A DNA stretch of 64,000 nucleotides, from positions 62,001-126,000 of the forward strand of contig NZ_BAGM01000093.1 in assembly GCF_000308855.1 (NCBI RefSeq), written 5' to 3'. The notes beneath the pieces are model-generated. The model did no database searches and had not been told where the DNA came from. It saw only the letters and a program-made list of their open reading frames with translations. The position numbers and the translations under genes are program-made. Origin of the DNA: Nocardia veterana NBRC 100344. Lineage in GTDB: Bacteria > Actinomycetota > Actinomycetes > Mycobacteriales > Mycobacteriaceae. This document shows, piece by piece, positions 41,007-50,489 of the stretch (positions within the stretch are counted from its first letter, which is position 1; the number at the start of each line of letters is the position of its first letter).

Positions 41007-42581
41007 CTAGCCCAGCAGGGCGTCGACGAATGCGGACGGTTCGAAGGGGGCCAGATCGTCGGCGCCCTCGCCGAGCCCGACCAGTTTCACCGGAACGCCG
41101 AGCTCGTGCTGCACCTGGAAGACGATGCCACCCTTGGCGGTGCCGTCGAGTTTGGTGAGCACGACGCCGGTGATGTCGACGACCTCGGCGAACACGCGGG
41201 CCTGGGTGAGCCCGTTCTGGCCGACTGTGGCGTCGAGGACCAGCAGCACCTCGTCGACCGCCGCCTTCTTCTCCACGACGCGCTTGACCTTGCCGAGTTC
41301 GTCCATCAGGCCGGTCTTGGTGTGCAGCCGTCCCGCGGTGTCGATCAGCACCGCGTCGACACCCTCGGCGATGCCGGTGGTGACGGCGTCGAAGGCGACC
41401 GAGGCCGGATCGGCGCCCTCGCGACCGCGCACCGTATCGGCGCCGACGCGTTCACCCCAGGTCTGAAGCTGATCGGCGGCCGCCGCGCGGAAGGTGTCGG
41501 CGGCACCGAGCAGGACGCGGCGTCCGTCGGCCACCAGGACGCGGGCCAGCTTGCCGGTCGTGGTGGTCTTGCCGGTGCCGTTCACGCCGACGACCAACAG
41601 GATCGAGGGATGATCGGCATGCGGCAGCGCCCGGATGGAACGATCCAGCTCCGGACGCAGTGCCTCGACCAGAACATCGCGCAGCACCTGCCGCGCCTGG
41701 TCGGAGGTGCGCACGCTGCGCGCGGCCAGTTCCTCGCGCAGCCGTTCCACGACGGTGGTCGTGACCGAGGTACCGAGGTCGGCCATGACCAGGGTGTCCT
41801 CGATCTCCTCCCAGGAGTCCTCGTCGAGGTCGCCGCCGCCCAGCAGACCGAGCAGGCTCTTGCCGACCGCGTTCTGCGATCGGGAGAGCCGGCCGCGCAG
41901 GCGGGTCAGCCGGCCCGCGGTGGGTTCGATCTCCTCGACCGCGGCCGGTTCGGCCGTCGGGGCGGGAGCGGTCGGCGCCGAATCCACCGGCGCCGTCTCG
42001 GGCGCCTCGACGGGCGCGGGGGTCACCGCGGTCGCGCCGTCGGGGGTGGTCTCGGCGGGCGGCGCCGGTGCGACGGGTTCCGCGGGGGCTTCGGCAGGTG
42101 CGGGCTCGGCCGGCGCCTCGGGCGCGGCGACGCCGTCGGTGGGAGCTTGCGTCGTCTCCGGTTCGGTCGTCGGCGCGGTCGCGGTGGCGCCCTCGGCGGC
42201 CTGGTCGGTGACAGTCTCCGGTTCCGGCAGGCGGACGTCGGTAATGGTGCGGCGAACCGAGTCGCGCGGAATCGCGGCGTCGTCACCGATATGCGGCTGA
42301 CCCTCGTCGTCGGTGCGTTCGATCGGCACCGGTTCGGGCCGCGGCGGGGTCAGTGTCCCCGCACCGGCGGTCCCCCCGCCCGCGCCTCCCTGACTGAAGT
42401 TGAAGCCGCCGGACGCGGTGTAGCCGCCCGACCGGTCGGTCAGTTGCTTGTCCTGGTCGCCGGCCGGCGTGATGCTCACCCGGCGGCGCTTGTACAGGAC
42501 GAATCCGGCAACGAACGCCACCAGCAGAACGGCGACGATCGCGGCGATCAGAATCCAGGCTTGCGCAGTCACGGCCCCCAT
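41007..42581 (-). CDS. ftsY: Signal recognition particle receptor FtsY
   Basis: SRP docking GTPase of 524 residues. An N-terminal helix (about 5-29, TAQAWILIAAIVAVLLVAFVA) anchors it, followed by a Pro/Ala/Glu-rich linker of about 200 residues and the NG domain with GVNGTGKTTTTGKLA, DTAGRLHTKTGLMDEL and TKLDGTAKGG. ATG 42581 is used; GTG 42572 three codons later is possible. The gene lies 203 bases upstream-side of amt, in the conserved smc-ftsY-amt order. Confidence 0.97.
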   Translation of the reverse strand: MGAVTAQAWILIAAIVAVLLVAFVAGFVLYKRRRVSITPAGDQDKQLTDRSGGYTASGGFNFSQGGAGGGTAGAGTLTPPRPEPVPIERTDDEGQPHIGDDAAIPRDSVRRTITDVRLPEPETVTDQAAEGATATAPTTEPETTQAPTDGVAAPEAPAEPAPAEAPAEPVAPAPPAETTPDGATAVTPAPVEAPETAPVDSAPTAPAPTAEPAAVEEIEPTAGRLTRLRGRLSRSQNAVGKSLLGLLGGGDLDEDSWEEIEDTLVMADLGTSVTTTVVERLREELAARSVRTSDQARQVLRDVLVEALRPELDRSIRALPHADHPSILLVVGVNGTGKTTTTGKLARVLVADGRRVLLGAADTFRAAAADQLQTWGERVGADTVRGREGADPASVAFDAVTTGIAEGVDAVLIDTAGRLHTKTGLMDELGKVKRVVEKKAAVDEVLLVLDATVGQNGLTQARVFAEVVDITGVVLTKLDGTAKGGIVFQVQHELGVPVKLVGLGEGADDLAPFEPSAFVDALLG

Positions 42582-42899
42582 CCTGTCAGAACCCGACCGC
42601 GGCCCCGCGCCGCGGCGGGTCCCTTCCATTTCTCCCGCCATCGATCCGGCCCGGGTCGTGCCGAACCGAATCGTCTGAGGTCAGCCGCTCCGACCGGTCC
42701 GCAGCGGCGACATCCGGCCGATGTGAAACACCCGTGTGACGCCGATTCTCCGATCCGGGAGATTCGGGACAGATCTGCCCGGCCCGACACGCCGACAAGG
42801 CCGGGTGATCTGCCCGTTCGGGTGCGCATCGCCGCAACCGTCCCGATGCCAACCGCCCAAGGCGCGGCGAATCCGATACAGAGACAATAGGATCGGCGT
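42582..42899. other. Divergent gap between ftsY and the DUF2237 gene
   Basis: 318 bases without a gene. It should hold two divergent promoters. The right end has a -10-like TAGGAT next to the DUF2237 start; nothing clear is visible on the ftsY side. Confidence 0.4.
42888..42893 (+). promoter_or_regulatory. Probable -10 of a leaderless DUF2237 transcript
   Basis: TAGGAT fits the actinobacterial TANNNT -10. With the usual 6-7 base spacing, transcription would start at or within a base or two of the GTG start at 42898-42902, giving a leaderless mRNA. Confidence 0.4.
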
Positions 42900-43289
42900 G
42901 TGACCGATCGAAATGTGCTTGGGGGACCGTTGGAGGAGTGTGGCATCGATCCTCTCACCGGCTTCTACCGGGACGGCTGCTGTAGCACCGGCCCCGAGGA
43001 TCTGGGTAGCCACACCGTCTGCACCGTTGTGACCCAGGAATTCCTGGAGCATCAGAAATCGATCGGCAACGATCTGCTGACGCCGCGGCCGGAGAACAAC
43101 TTCCCCGGCCTGCAACCCGGTGACCGCTGGTGTGTGGTGGCCGTTCGCTGGCTGCACGCCCACGAGGACGGGGTGGCCGCGCCGGTGGTGCTCGCGGCCA
43201 CCCACGAGAACGCGCTCGAGGTCGTCCCGATGGAAACCTTACGCAAATACGCCGTCGACGTCCCCGACGACGTCAGTGATCTGCTCTGA
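42900..43289 (+). CDS. DUF2237 family protein
   Basis: Protein of 129 residues with the family pattern NVLGGPLEECGIDPLTGFYRDGCCSTGPEDLGSHTVC, QEFLEFL-like KSIGNDL, PGDRWCVVAVRW and a C-terminal VLAATHENALEVV. The conserved Cys and Asp residues suggest metal binding, but function is unknown; the family occurs across bacteria and eukaryotes. The overlapping GTGTG leaves two possible start registers, and the one at 42900 is in frame. Convergent with the MDR dehydrogenase. Confidence 0.9.
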   Translation: MTDRNVLGGPLEECGIDPLTGFYRDGCCSTGPEDLGSHTVCTVVTQEFLEHQKSIGNDLLTPRPENNFPGLQPGDRWCVVAVRWLHAHEDGVAAPVVLAATHENALEVVPMETLRKYAVDVPDDVSDLL

Positions 43290-43298
43290 CCCGTTCGG

Positions 43299-44381
43299 TC
43301 ACGATCGGTCCTCGAACCCCTCGGGTCTGACGATGATCTTGACGTGGCCCCGCGGCTCGCGCAGGGCCGCGAAGGCGCCGGCTACCCCGTCGAGCCCGAC
43401 GCGCCCGGTGATGATCGCCTCGGCGTCGATCTCGCCGGCGGCCAGTCGCTGCAGCGTGATGTCGTAGGCGTCCCGGTACGGGCCGTGCCCGAAATTCACC
43501 GCGATCCGCCGGAACTGCGGCACGACGGGCACGATGGTCTCCTCGGCGAAGCCCGCGGCCAGGACCTGGATGCGGGAATTGAACGGCAGCCGATACATCA
43601 GGTCGTTCAGCACACCGGGTCGCCCACTGCATTCGTAGGCGATCAGGGTGCCCTGCCCGGAGTCGCCGACGAGGGTATTGCCTTCGGCCACCAGCGAATT
43701 CCACGCGTCGATCGGGTCCTGCTCGGTCGGATCGACCACCACGTCGGCACCCATCCGGGCCGCCAGTTCCCGTCGCGCCGCGGCGGGCTCGGCCGCGATC
43801 ACCACCTTCGCGCCGTGCGCCTTGGCTGCGACGATCGCACCCAATCCGATGGTGCCGCAACCGATCACCAGCGCCGAATCACCGGGCCCCAGGCCGGACT
43901 GCTGGACGTGCATCTCCCCGACGTGCAACGGTTCGGCGAGGGTGGCGTGGTCCAGCGACAGCCCGTCGGGCACCTTGCGCACCCAGTAGGCATCCACGAC
44001 GATCTGCTCACCGAAGGCGCCGTGATAGCTGTTGGAGTAGCCGATGATGGTCGGGATTCCGGTCGCGGTATCGGTGGCCAGGCCGATTCCGGCCACTCGG
44101 TCGCCGACGGCGAAATCATCCACGCCGGAAGCGATCTCGGTGACGACACCGGCGTACTCGTGGCCGAGTACGACAGGGCGGGCGGCATCGAAGGCGGCCA
44201 GCGGATATCCTGCGGCGACGGCCACGTCGGCGAATCGGCAGGCGTCCTTCGACATCGACAGATCGCTGCCGCAGATCCCGCACGCGGCCACCGCGATCCG
44301 GATCTGCCCGGGCCCGAGCGCGGGCGGATCGGCGACGTCGGCCACCGTGAAACGCCCCTCGAAGAACTGTGCTGCGCGCAT
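43299..44381 (-). CDS. Zinc-type MDR alcohol dehydrogenase lacking the structural zinc loop
   Basis: Oxidoreductase of 360 residues from the medium-chain dehydrogenase superfamily. Catalytic-zinc residues are present in ACGICGSDLSM and GHEYAGVV, with the later Glu in LAEPLHVGEMHV. The Rossmann motif is GCGTIGLGAI. The four-Cys structural zinc lobe expected after GDRV is replaced by a Cys-free segment (GIGLATDTATGIPTIIGYSN). ATG 44381 is two bases after the LLM gene stop, so the pair is an operon and may oxidise the alcohol or aldehyde product of the LLM enzyme. Confidence 0.87.
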   Translation of the reverse strand: MRAAQFFEGRFTVADVADPPALGPGQIRIAVAACGICGSDLSMSKDACRFADVAVAAGYPLAAFDAARPVVLGHEYAGVVTEIASGVDDFAVGDRVAGIGLATDTATGIPTIIGYSNSYHGAFGEQIVVDAYWVRKVPDGLSLDHATLAEPLHVGEMHVQQSGLGPGDSALVIGCGTIGLGAIVAAKAHGAKVVIAAEPAAARRELAARMGADVVVDPTEQDPIDAWNSLVAEGNTLVGDSGQGTLIAYECSGRPGVLNDLMYRLPFNSRIQVLAAGFAEETIVPVVPQFRRIAVNFGHGPYRDAYDITLQRLAAGEIDAEAIITGRVGLDGVAGAFAALREPRGHVKIIVRPEGFEDRS

Positions 44382-44383
44382 GA

Positions 44384-45565
44384 TCAGACTCCCGTCGCGG
44401 CCGTGCCGTAGTAATCGGTGTGGGCCTTGGTGAGTGCGGTGACGAGCCGGCCGACCAGCAGTTCGTGGTGATCCTCGGCGTATTGCAGACTGGCTTCGCG
44501 ACCGCGGTTGCGATTCTTGAAATGTGGGACCACCTCGGCGGCGAACAGTTCGTAACTGCGTTTGGTCGCCTCCCAGTCGGCCATGTCGACATGCAGGATC
44601 AGCAGGGTGCCGAAGCCGCCGGTCTTGTCGATGAGCCGTTCGATCTGCGCGACGGCCTCGTCCGGCGTGCCGATGATCGCCTGCCCGAATTCACCGAGGG
44701 TCTCGTTGCGCCATTGATCGATGATGCCGCGCGGTGTTTCGGCCCATACCGGTCGCTGTCCGGTCTGGCGGTTGACGTAGGCGGCCATCGCGCCGATCCG
44801 ACGGGAGACCGCCCGCTCGGCGTCGGCGCGCGACTCGGCGAGGAAGATCGGATTCACCAGTCGCCAGGTCGATCGATCGGCCCGGTGGCCGTGTTCGGCG
44901 CAGGTCTTCTCGTAGACGCCCCAGTTTCGGTCGAGCGCGTCGAATCCCGAGGGTGAGCTCGCCGCCAGCGACAGCAGCGACAGTCCGTGGGTGCCGGCCA
45001 GCACCGAGCCGTTCGGTGAGATGGTGGATGCGGCAGCGACCTCGATACCGGCCGGATCGTAGGTCGGCAGCTGCGCCCGTGCGTCACGCAGCGTGAACCA
45101 GTCGGTCTCCATGGTGACCTGCTCACCGCGCAGCAGCGGCAGAATCGCGGCCAGCGCCTCGCCCTGGCGGCGGCGCTGGTCGGAGGGATCGATCCCCATC
45201 ATGTGCGCGTCGAGCGGAATCTTGCCCGGCCCGGTTCCGAAGATGACCCGGCCGCGCGTCTGCAGGTCCAGCTGGGTGATCCGGTCGGCGGTGACCAGCG
45301 GGTGATGGTAGGGCAGCGACACCACGCCGGTTCCGAACCGGATGTGCCGGGTGCGCTCGGCCGCCGCCGCGATGAACAGGTCTGGGGCGGGCACGATTTC
45401 GGCTCCGGTGGAGTGGTGCTCCCCCATCCAGGCCTCGTCGAAGCCGAGGTGATCCAGATGTTCCATCAGATCGAGGTCGCGGCGGAGTTGGAGGGCGGGG
45501 TCCGCGTCGAGCGGATGGTAGGGAGCGAGGAAGGCCCCGAACCGAATCGAACTGGGGGTCCACAT
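44384..45565 (-). CDS. LLM-class flavin-dependent oxidoreductase (LimB-like)
   Basis: Luciferase-like monooxygenase of 393 residues. Typical signatures are RFGAFLAPYHPLDADPALQLRRDLDLMEHLDHLGFDEAWMGEHHS, RIRFGTGVVSLPYHHPL-like HIRFGTGV and DQRRRQGEALAAILPLLRGEQV. It resembles bacterial-luciferase and limonene 1,2-monooxygenase-type enzymes that use FMNH2 and oxygen; the substrate is not determined. ATG 45565 has AAAGGAG nine bases upstream. It is the first gene of an operon with the MDR dehydrogenase and divergent from a TetR gene, pointing to an inducible catabolic pathway, perhaps for a terpene or other hydrophobic compound. Confidence 0.88.
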   Translation of the reverse strand: MWTPSSIRFGAFLAPYHPLDADPALQLRRDLDLMEHLDHLGFDEAWMGEHHSTGAEIVPAPDLFIAAAAERTRHIRFGTGVVSLPYHHPLVTADRITQLDLQTRGRVIFGTGPGKIPLDAHMMGIDPSDQRRRQGEALAAILPLLRGEQVTMETDWFTLRDARAQLPTYDPAGIEVAAASTISPNGSVLAGTHGLSLLSLAASSPSGFDALDRNWGVYEKTCAEHGHRADRSTWRLVNPIFLAESRADAERAVSRRIGAMAAYVNRQTGQRPVWAETPRGIIDQWRNETLGEFGQAIIGTPDEAVAQIERLIDKTGGFGTLLILHVDMADWEATKRSYELFAAEVVPHFKNRNRGREASLQYAEDHHELLVGRLVTALTKAHTDYYGTAATGV

Positions 45566-45623
45566 GGACACATCTCCTTTGCACAAGCTGTGATCGAGCT
45601 CACTTGTCGAGCACCATGCCGAA

Positions 45624-45639
45624 TGGATCAGTCGATCCA
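45624..45639. promoter_or_regulatory. Candidate TetR operator upstream of the LLM gene
   Basis: TGGATCAGTCGATCCA has perfect TGGATC/GATCCA arms. It lies 59 bases before the LLM ATG and 169 bases before the TetR ATG. A related site sits at 45731-45746. Confidence 0.6.
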
Positions 45640-45730
45640 AAAGTGAGCGGCCCACTCACCGGGACTGCCTCGAAAAGGATTCGATATCAGCGTTTTCCGT
45701 GCCTACGACGCCCTATGATGGGGCCTGTTA

Positions 45731-45746
45731 TGGATCGATTGATCGA
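45731..45746. promoter_or_regulatory. Second candidate TetR operator
   Basis: TGGATCGATTGATCGA keeps GGATC-n4-GATC of the first site but has an imperfect right end. It lies 62 bases upstream of the preferred TetR ATG and overlaps an alternative ATG (45730). Confidence 0.45.
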
Positions 45747-45807
45747 CAAGAAGCCCGCACGGACCGCCGTGGCCGACGCGCCCACGGGCATATGTCATCC
45801 TCCGGGG

Positions 45808-46446
45808 ATGACGACATCGACCGGTAACCGCCAGGGCAGCGCCACCCGCACCCGGCTGGTGAAGACCGCCGAACGGCTGTTCGCCGACCACGGGGTCGAC
45901 GCCGTCTCGGTGCGTGCGGTCAACGCGGCCGCCGGTCTGGGGCCGGCATCGGTGAACTATCACTTCGGCACCAAGGACGATCTCCTCGCCGCGGTCCTGC
46001 TGGATCTGGGCGCCGGGGTGCGCGACCGCATTCGCGCCCGCGTCGACGAGCTGGCGCAGCGGCCGGAATCACCCACGGCGAGCGAACTGGTACGGGCGGT
46101 GACCGAGCCGTATCGAGAGTTGTTGCAGCGCCACCGCACTCGCGGCATGCGCTGGATCAAGATCGTGTCCCAGATGTCGGCGCACGATCACCCCGCCCTC
46201 GATGCCGCGGAGGACGACCTGCGCGCGGCCCTGCTCGTTCAGGTACACCGCACCTTCCCGGAAGCGGATCCGGATCGGCTGGAACAGCGCTGGGCGGTGG
46301 CACTGATGGTTTTCCTTCAGGCCCTCGCCCGCGCCGACGAGTGGAACGCACGCCGCGGCGCGGCGCCCGGGCCGGCGGCCCTGGCCGAATACGTCGACGA
46401 TCAGGTCGAATTCCTCATCGGCGGCCTGGTGCAGATGATCCGCTGA
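45808..46446 (+). CDS. TetR-family regulator of the LLM/MDR operon
   Basis: Regulator of 212 residues with the helix-turn-helix AERLFADHGVDAVSVRAVNAAAGLGPASVNYHFGTKDDLLAAVL and a TetR_C-type ligand domain. ATG 45808 is preferred because the longer frame (ATG 45730) would begin inside a palindrome and adds a non-conserved basic leader. Divergent from the LLM operon, with two related palindromes between, so it likely represses that operon and itself. Confidence 0.87.
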   Translation: MTTSTGNRQGSATRTRLVKTAERLFADHGVDAVSVRAVNAAAGLGPASVNYHFGTKDDLLAAVLLDLGAGVRDRIRARVDELAQRPESPTASELVRAVTEPYRELLQRHRTRGMRWIKIVSQMSAHDHPALDAAEDDLRAALLVQVHRTFPEADPDRLEQRWAVALMVFLQALARADEWNARRGAAPGPAALAEYVDDQVEFLIGGLVQMIR

Positions 46447-46464
46447 GCGAGCGCACCCCACGGG

Positions 46465-46569
46465 GGCCGAGGCGCGGCGGGCGATCTCGGCCAGGGATAC
46501 CGACGTCCCGGATTCGGCGAAGGCGCGCTGCGCCGCGGCCAGCACCCGCGCTCGATTGCGGCGCGCATC
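46465..46569 (-). pseudogene. Truncated remnant of another TetR regulator
   Basis: The minus strand encodes RARVLAAAQRAFAESGTSVSLAEIARRA, the first two helices and turn of a TetR DNA-binding domain, in a frame that has no suitable start. After ARRA the expected GVGxGTLYRHF is missing and the sequence runs into unrelated residues and then the tail of the neighbouring plus-strand TetR gene. No C-terminal domain is present. The remnant lies between the TetR gene and smc. A 7-base inverted repeat CGAGATT/AATCTCG (46609-46626) upstream of it may be its former operator. Confidence 0.65.
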
Positions 46570-46719
46570 GCTTCGGTGGCCGGCGCGGTGATCGTGGTCG
46601 AGGAGGTGCGAGATTGCAGAATCTCGAGACCTGGCTCGCCACCACGGGCGCGGCCGTCCTGAAATCCCGGTTCGCGGGTGTACCCGGCTGACGGTGACCT
46701 CGTCCGGCGAGCAGCGACG

Positions 46720-49700
46720 CTAGCTCGGCGCTCCGACCAGATCCTGCCCGCGCAACCGCTGGGAGATGACCTGGGTGATGCCGTCGCCGCGCATGCTGAC
46801 GCCGTACAGCGCGTCGGCGATCTCCATGGTCGGTTTCTGGTGGGTGATGACGATCAGCTGCGACTTCTCCCGCAACTGTTCGAACAACCCGATCAGCCGA
46901 CGCAGGTTGGTGTCGTCCAGGGCCGCCTCGACCTCGTCCATGACGTAGAACGGCGACGGGCGGGCGCGGAAGATCGAGACCAGGAAGGCCACGGCGGCAA
47001 GGGATTTCTCGCCACCGGACAGCAGCGACAACCGCTTGACCTTCTTGCCCGGCGGGCGGGCCTCCACCTCGATGCCGGTGGTGAGCATATCGCCGGGATC
47101 GGTCAGCAACAGCCGGCCCTCGCCGCCGGGAAACAGGCGGCTGAAGACCTGGACGAATTCGCGCTCCACATCCTCGTAGGCTTCCGTGAAAACCTGCAGG
47201 ATGCGGGCATCGACCTCGGCCACGACGTCGAGCAGGTCCTGGCGGGCCTTCTTGACGTCCTCCAGTTGGGTGGACAGGAAGTTGTACCGCTCCTCGAGCG
47301 CCGCGAATTCCTCCAGCGCGAGGGGATTCACCTTGCCGAGGGTGGCCAGATCCTTCTCGGCGCGCTTGACCCGGCGTTCCTGGGTGGCGCGGTCGTAGGG
47401 CATCTCCTGGGGTGGGCTGACCTGTTCGCCGCGTTCGCGAGCCTGTTCGTACTCCTGCATCTCCAGCGCGGTCGGCGGCATCGGGACGTGCGGGCCGTAT
47501 TCGGCGACCAGCTCGTCCAGGGCGATACCGAACTGCTCGGCGATGGTGGCTTCCAATTGCTCGATGCGCAGAGCGGATTGGGCGCGGGCCACCTCGTCGC
47601 GGTGCACGGCGTCGGTCAACTGAGCCAGCTGCGTGGTCAGCGCCCGCACCCGCTCCTTGGTCTGGTCGACCTGGGCCGCGCATTCGGTGCGCCGGCGGAC
47701 CAGTTCGTCGCGCCGGGCTGCGGCCTCGCCGACCACGATTTCCAGTTCCGCGGCAATGCGTTCGGCCGATTCGGCGACGACGGCGGCCACCTCCGCGGCC
47801 CGGCGCCGCGCGGCCTGCGCGCGTTCGGCGCGGGCCCGGTTCTCCCGCTCGGCACGGGCGGCGCGGCGCAGCGAATCCGCTTTACCGCGAACAGATTCCG
47901 CCCGTTCCTCGGCGGTCCGCACCGACAATCGCGCCTCCACCTCCACCGCACGGGCTTCGGCCAGCGCCGCGGCCGCCTGCTCACGTTCCTGACCGGCGGT
48001 ATCGGTGCCGGCGTCGGCGTCGGAATCCAGATCGGACTGTTCGGATTCGGCGTGGCGCAGCCGGCCCTCGAGTTCGGCCAGGGCGGCGAGATTCTCGTCG
48101 CGCGCGGATTCCGCCTCCGCACGCTGGGCCAGCAGCCGTTCGTAGTCGCGCTGGGCACTGCGCGCGGTGGCGCCGAGCCGGCCGAGCCGGTCGTAGATCG
48201 CGACCATCGCCTGATCGGATTCGTGCAGGGCCAGCAGCGCCTGATCGACGGCCTGTTTGCGGTCGCTCTGCTCGGCCAGCGCACCCGACAGCGCCGCTTC
48301 GACCTGCTCCGCCTCCCGCTGCCAGGACGCCAATTCGGCTGCCGCGGAGTCGATATCGGCCTGCACCTCGATCCGGCTGGGTGCTCGATCGGAGCCGCCG
48401 AGCAGCCATCCGGAGCCGCAGAGATCGCCGTCGCGGGTGACCACTCGCAGCTCCGGTCGTACCGCGAGGATGTCGGCGGCGTGTGTCAGGTCGTCGGCGA
48501 CGACGGTCCCCGCGGTGAGCGCCGCCACCGCGCCGCGCAGCCGATCCGGGTATTCGACCACCTCTGCGAGGGGGCGAGCGCCCGCGGGCAGGTCGCCGAG
48601 ATCACTGCCCGGGTGTGCCGCGTCGCCGTACACCACGGCCGCGCGGCCGCCGTCGGCGTCCTTCAGCGCGCGCACCGCGGCCTGCGCGGTGCTGTGCGCG
48701 TCGGCGGCGATGGCATCGGCGAGCGGTCCCAGCGCGGCGGCGACCGCGGCCTCGAAACCGCTGTGCACCCGCAGCATTCCCGACAGTCGGCCCTGCAATC
48801 CGTCGGCCCGCTGGTCGAGCAGCCAGGCGCCGCCGTCCTTGCGCGCCAGACCCATGGTCAGCGCCTCGATCCGGGCGGTCAGCGACGCCACCTTCTTCCC
48901 GGCTTCGCGATCACGCTCGCGCAGTTCGGCCACGCGCGCATCGGCCAGTTCCAGGGCTTGGGCGGCGTGTTCGTAGGCGGCGTCGAGTCCCTCCTCGCCG
49001 GCGTCGAGTTCGCTCAATTCGCTTTGGACCGACTCGAATTCGGCCTCGGCCGCGTCGCCGCGCTTGCGGGCGGCGGCCAGGGCCTCGGTCAACCGGGCGA
49101 TATCGCTGTCGGCCGACTGCGCGCGATGTCGCAGGGTATCGACCTGGCCGGCCAGCCGGGCCAGTCCCTCCCGCCGATCGGCGATGGCTCGCACCGCGGC
49201 CAGATGCGCCTGTTCGGCGGCCTTGGCGGCCTGTTCCCGCTCGAGCAGCTGATCGCGCGCGGCCTCGAGCGTGGCCGCGGCCACCTCCACGGCTTCCAGC
49301 AGTTCGGCCTCCTCGGCCTGCACCCGATCGGCCTCGGCCTCGAGCTGCTCCGGATCGCGGCCGGTCCCGGTGGGCTGTTCGATGGTGAGGTTGCGGGCGC
49401 GATCGCGCGCGATCCGGATGGTCGCGTTCACCCGCTCCACCAGCGCCGAGAGCTGAAACCAGGTCTGGGCGGCCGCTTCGGCGCCGGGTGTCAGGCGCGA
49501 GAGTTGGAATTCCTGTTGCGCCAGGGCTGCATTCGCGGCATCGAGTTCGGCCTGGACGTTGATCTGTTGTTCCCGCGCGAAGGCTTCCTTGCTCTGCTGG
49601 CTCTCCAGCTCCCGGCGGCGGGCCACCAGGTCGTCGGCGGCCAGCCGCAGCCGGGCGTCGCGCAGTTCGGACTGTACGGTGGCCGCGCGCCGGGCGACCT

Positions 49701-50328
49701 CGGCCTGCCGGCCCAGCGGTTTGAGCTGGCGGCGCAGTTCGGTGGTGAGATCGGTCAGGCGGGCCAGGTTGGCCTGCATCGCATCGAGTTTGCGGACGGC
49801 CTTCTCTTTGCGCTTGCGATGTTTGAGCACACCGGCGGCCTCCTCGATGAAGGCGCGGCGGTCCTCGGGCCGGGATTCCAGGATCGCCGACAGCTGTCCC
49901 TGGCCCACGATCACATGCATTTCCCGGCCGATACCGGAGTCCGACAGCAGTTCCTGCACATCCATCAACCGGCAGGAGTTGCCGTTGATCTCGTATTCGC
50001 CGGCGCCGTCGCGGAACATCCGGCGGGTGATCGACACCTCGGAGTACTCGATGGGCAGGGCACCGTCGGAGTTGTCGATGGTGAGGGTGACCTCGGCCCG
50101 GCCGAGCGGTGCCCGGCCCGCGGTCCCGGCGAAGATGACGTCCTGCATCTTCCCGCCGCGCAGCGCCTTCGCGCCCTGCTCCCCCATCACCCAGGTGAGC
50201 GCGTCGACGACATTCGATTTGCCGGACCCGTTCGGCCCCACCACACAGGTGATGCCCGGCTCGAGCCGCAACGTCGTCGCGGACGCGAAGGATTTGAATC
50301 CCTTCAGCGTCAGACTCTTCAGGTGCAC
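46720..50328 (-). CDS. smc: Chromosome segregation protein SMC
   Basis: Condensin ATPase of 1202 residues. The N-terminal head has Walker A GPNGSGKS (31-38) and the C-terminal head has the ABC signature [14 protein letters not shown] and Walker [13 protein letters not shown]. Between are two long coiled-coil arms separated by a hinge near residues 500-640 ([16 protein letters not shown] to [11 protein letters not shown]). Length and architecture are those of a complete SMC. Start GTG 50326-50328. scpA/scpB are not in the window. Confidence 0.98.
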   Translation of the reverse strand: MHLKSLTLKGFKSFASATTLRLEPGITCVVGPNGSGKSNVVDALTWVMGEQGAKALRGGKMQDVIFAGTAGRAPLGRAEVTLTIDNSDGALPIEYSEVSITRRMFRDGAGEYEINGNSCRLMDVQELLSDSGIGREMHVIVGQGQLSAILESRPEDRRAFIEEAAGVLKHRKRKEKAVRKLDAMQANLARLTDLTTELRRQLKPLGRQAEVARRAATVQSELRDARLRLAADDLVARRRELESQQSKEAFAREQQINVQAELDAANAALAQQEFQLSRLTPGAEAAAQTWFQLSALVERVNATIRIARDRARNLTIEQPTGTGRDPEQLEAEADRVQAEEAELLEAVEVAAATLEAARDQLLEREQAAKAAEQAHLAAVRAIADRREGLARLAGQVDTLRHRAQSADSDIARLTEALAAARKRGDAAEAEFESVQSELSELDAGEEGLDAAYEHAAQALELADARVAELRERDREAGKKVASLTARIEALTMGLARKDGGAWLLDQRADGLQGRLSGMLRVHSGFEAAVAAALGPLADAIAADAHSTAQAAVRALKDADGGRAAVVYGDAAHPGSDLGDLPAGARPLAEVVEYPDRLRGAVAALTAGTVVADDLTHAADILAVRPELRVVTRDGDLCGSGWLLGGSDRAPSRIEVQADIDSAAAELASWQREAEQVEAALSGALAEQSDRKQAVDQALLALHESDQAMVAIYDRLGRLGATARSAQRDYERLLAQRAEAESARDENLAALAELEGRLRHAESEQSDLDSDADAGTDTAGQEREQAAAALAEARAVEVEARLSVRTAEERAESVRGKADSLRRAARAERENRARAERAQAARRRAAEVAAVVAESAERIAAELEIVVGEAAARRDELVRRRTECAAQVDQTKERVRALTTQLAQLTDAVHRDEVARAQSALRIEQLEATIAEQFGIALDELVAEYGPHVPMPPTALEMQEYEQARERGEQVSPPQEMPYDRATQERRVKRAEKDLATLGKVNPLALEEFAALEERYNFLSTQLEDVKKARQDLLDVVAEVDARILQVFTEAYEDVEREFVQVFSRLFPGGEGRLLLTDPGDMLTTGIEVEARPPGKKVKRLSLLSGGEKSLAAVAFLVSIFRARPSPFYVMDEVEAALDDTNLRRLIGLFEQLREKSQLIVITHQKPTMEIADALYGVSMRGDGITQVISQRLRGQDLVGAPS

Positions 50329-50489
50329 AGTCGGTGAGGGTACCCGGTCGGAGCCGGTAGCCGGACGGATGCCGGGCGAACGTGTTCGCTGCTCAGCTCT
50401 CGGTCCCAGCCAATAAGTTAACGATCATTTGCGCTCGGGCGTGAGTAAATGAGATGGTAGAGGCCCGTTTATCGCACAAGGAGTTCTTC

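Noticed and set aside
46678..50337. A 1219-codon open frame opposite smc
   Set aside because: Antisense shadow of a GC-rich gene; low-complexity Gly/Gln/Arg composition and no domain, while smc has full motifs.
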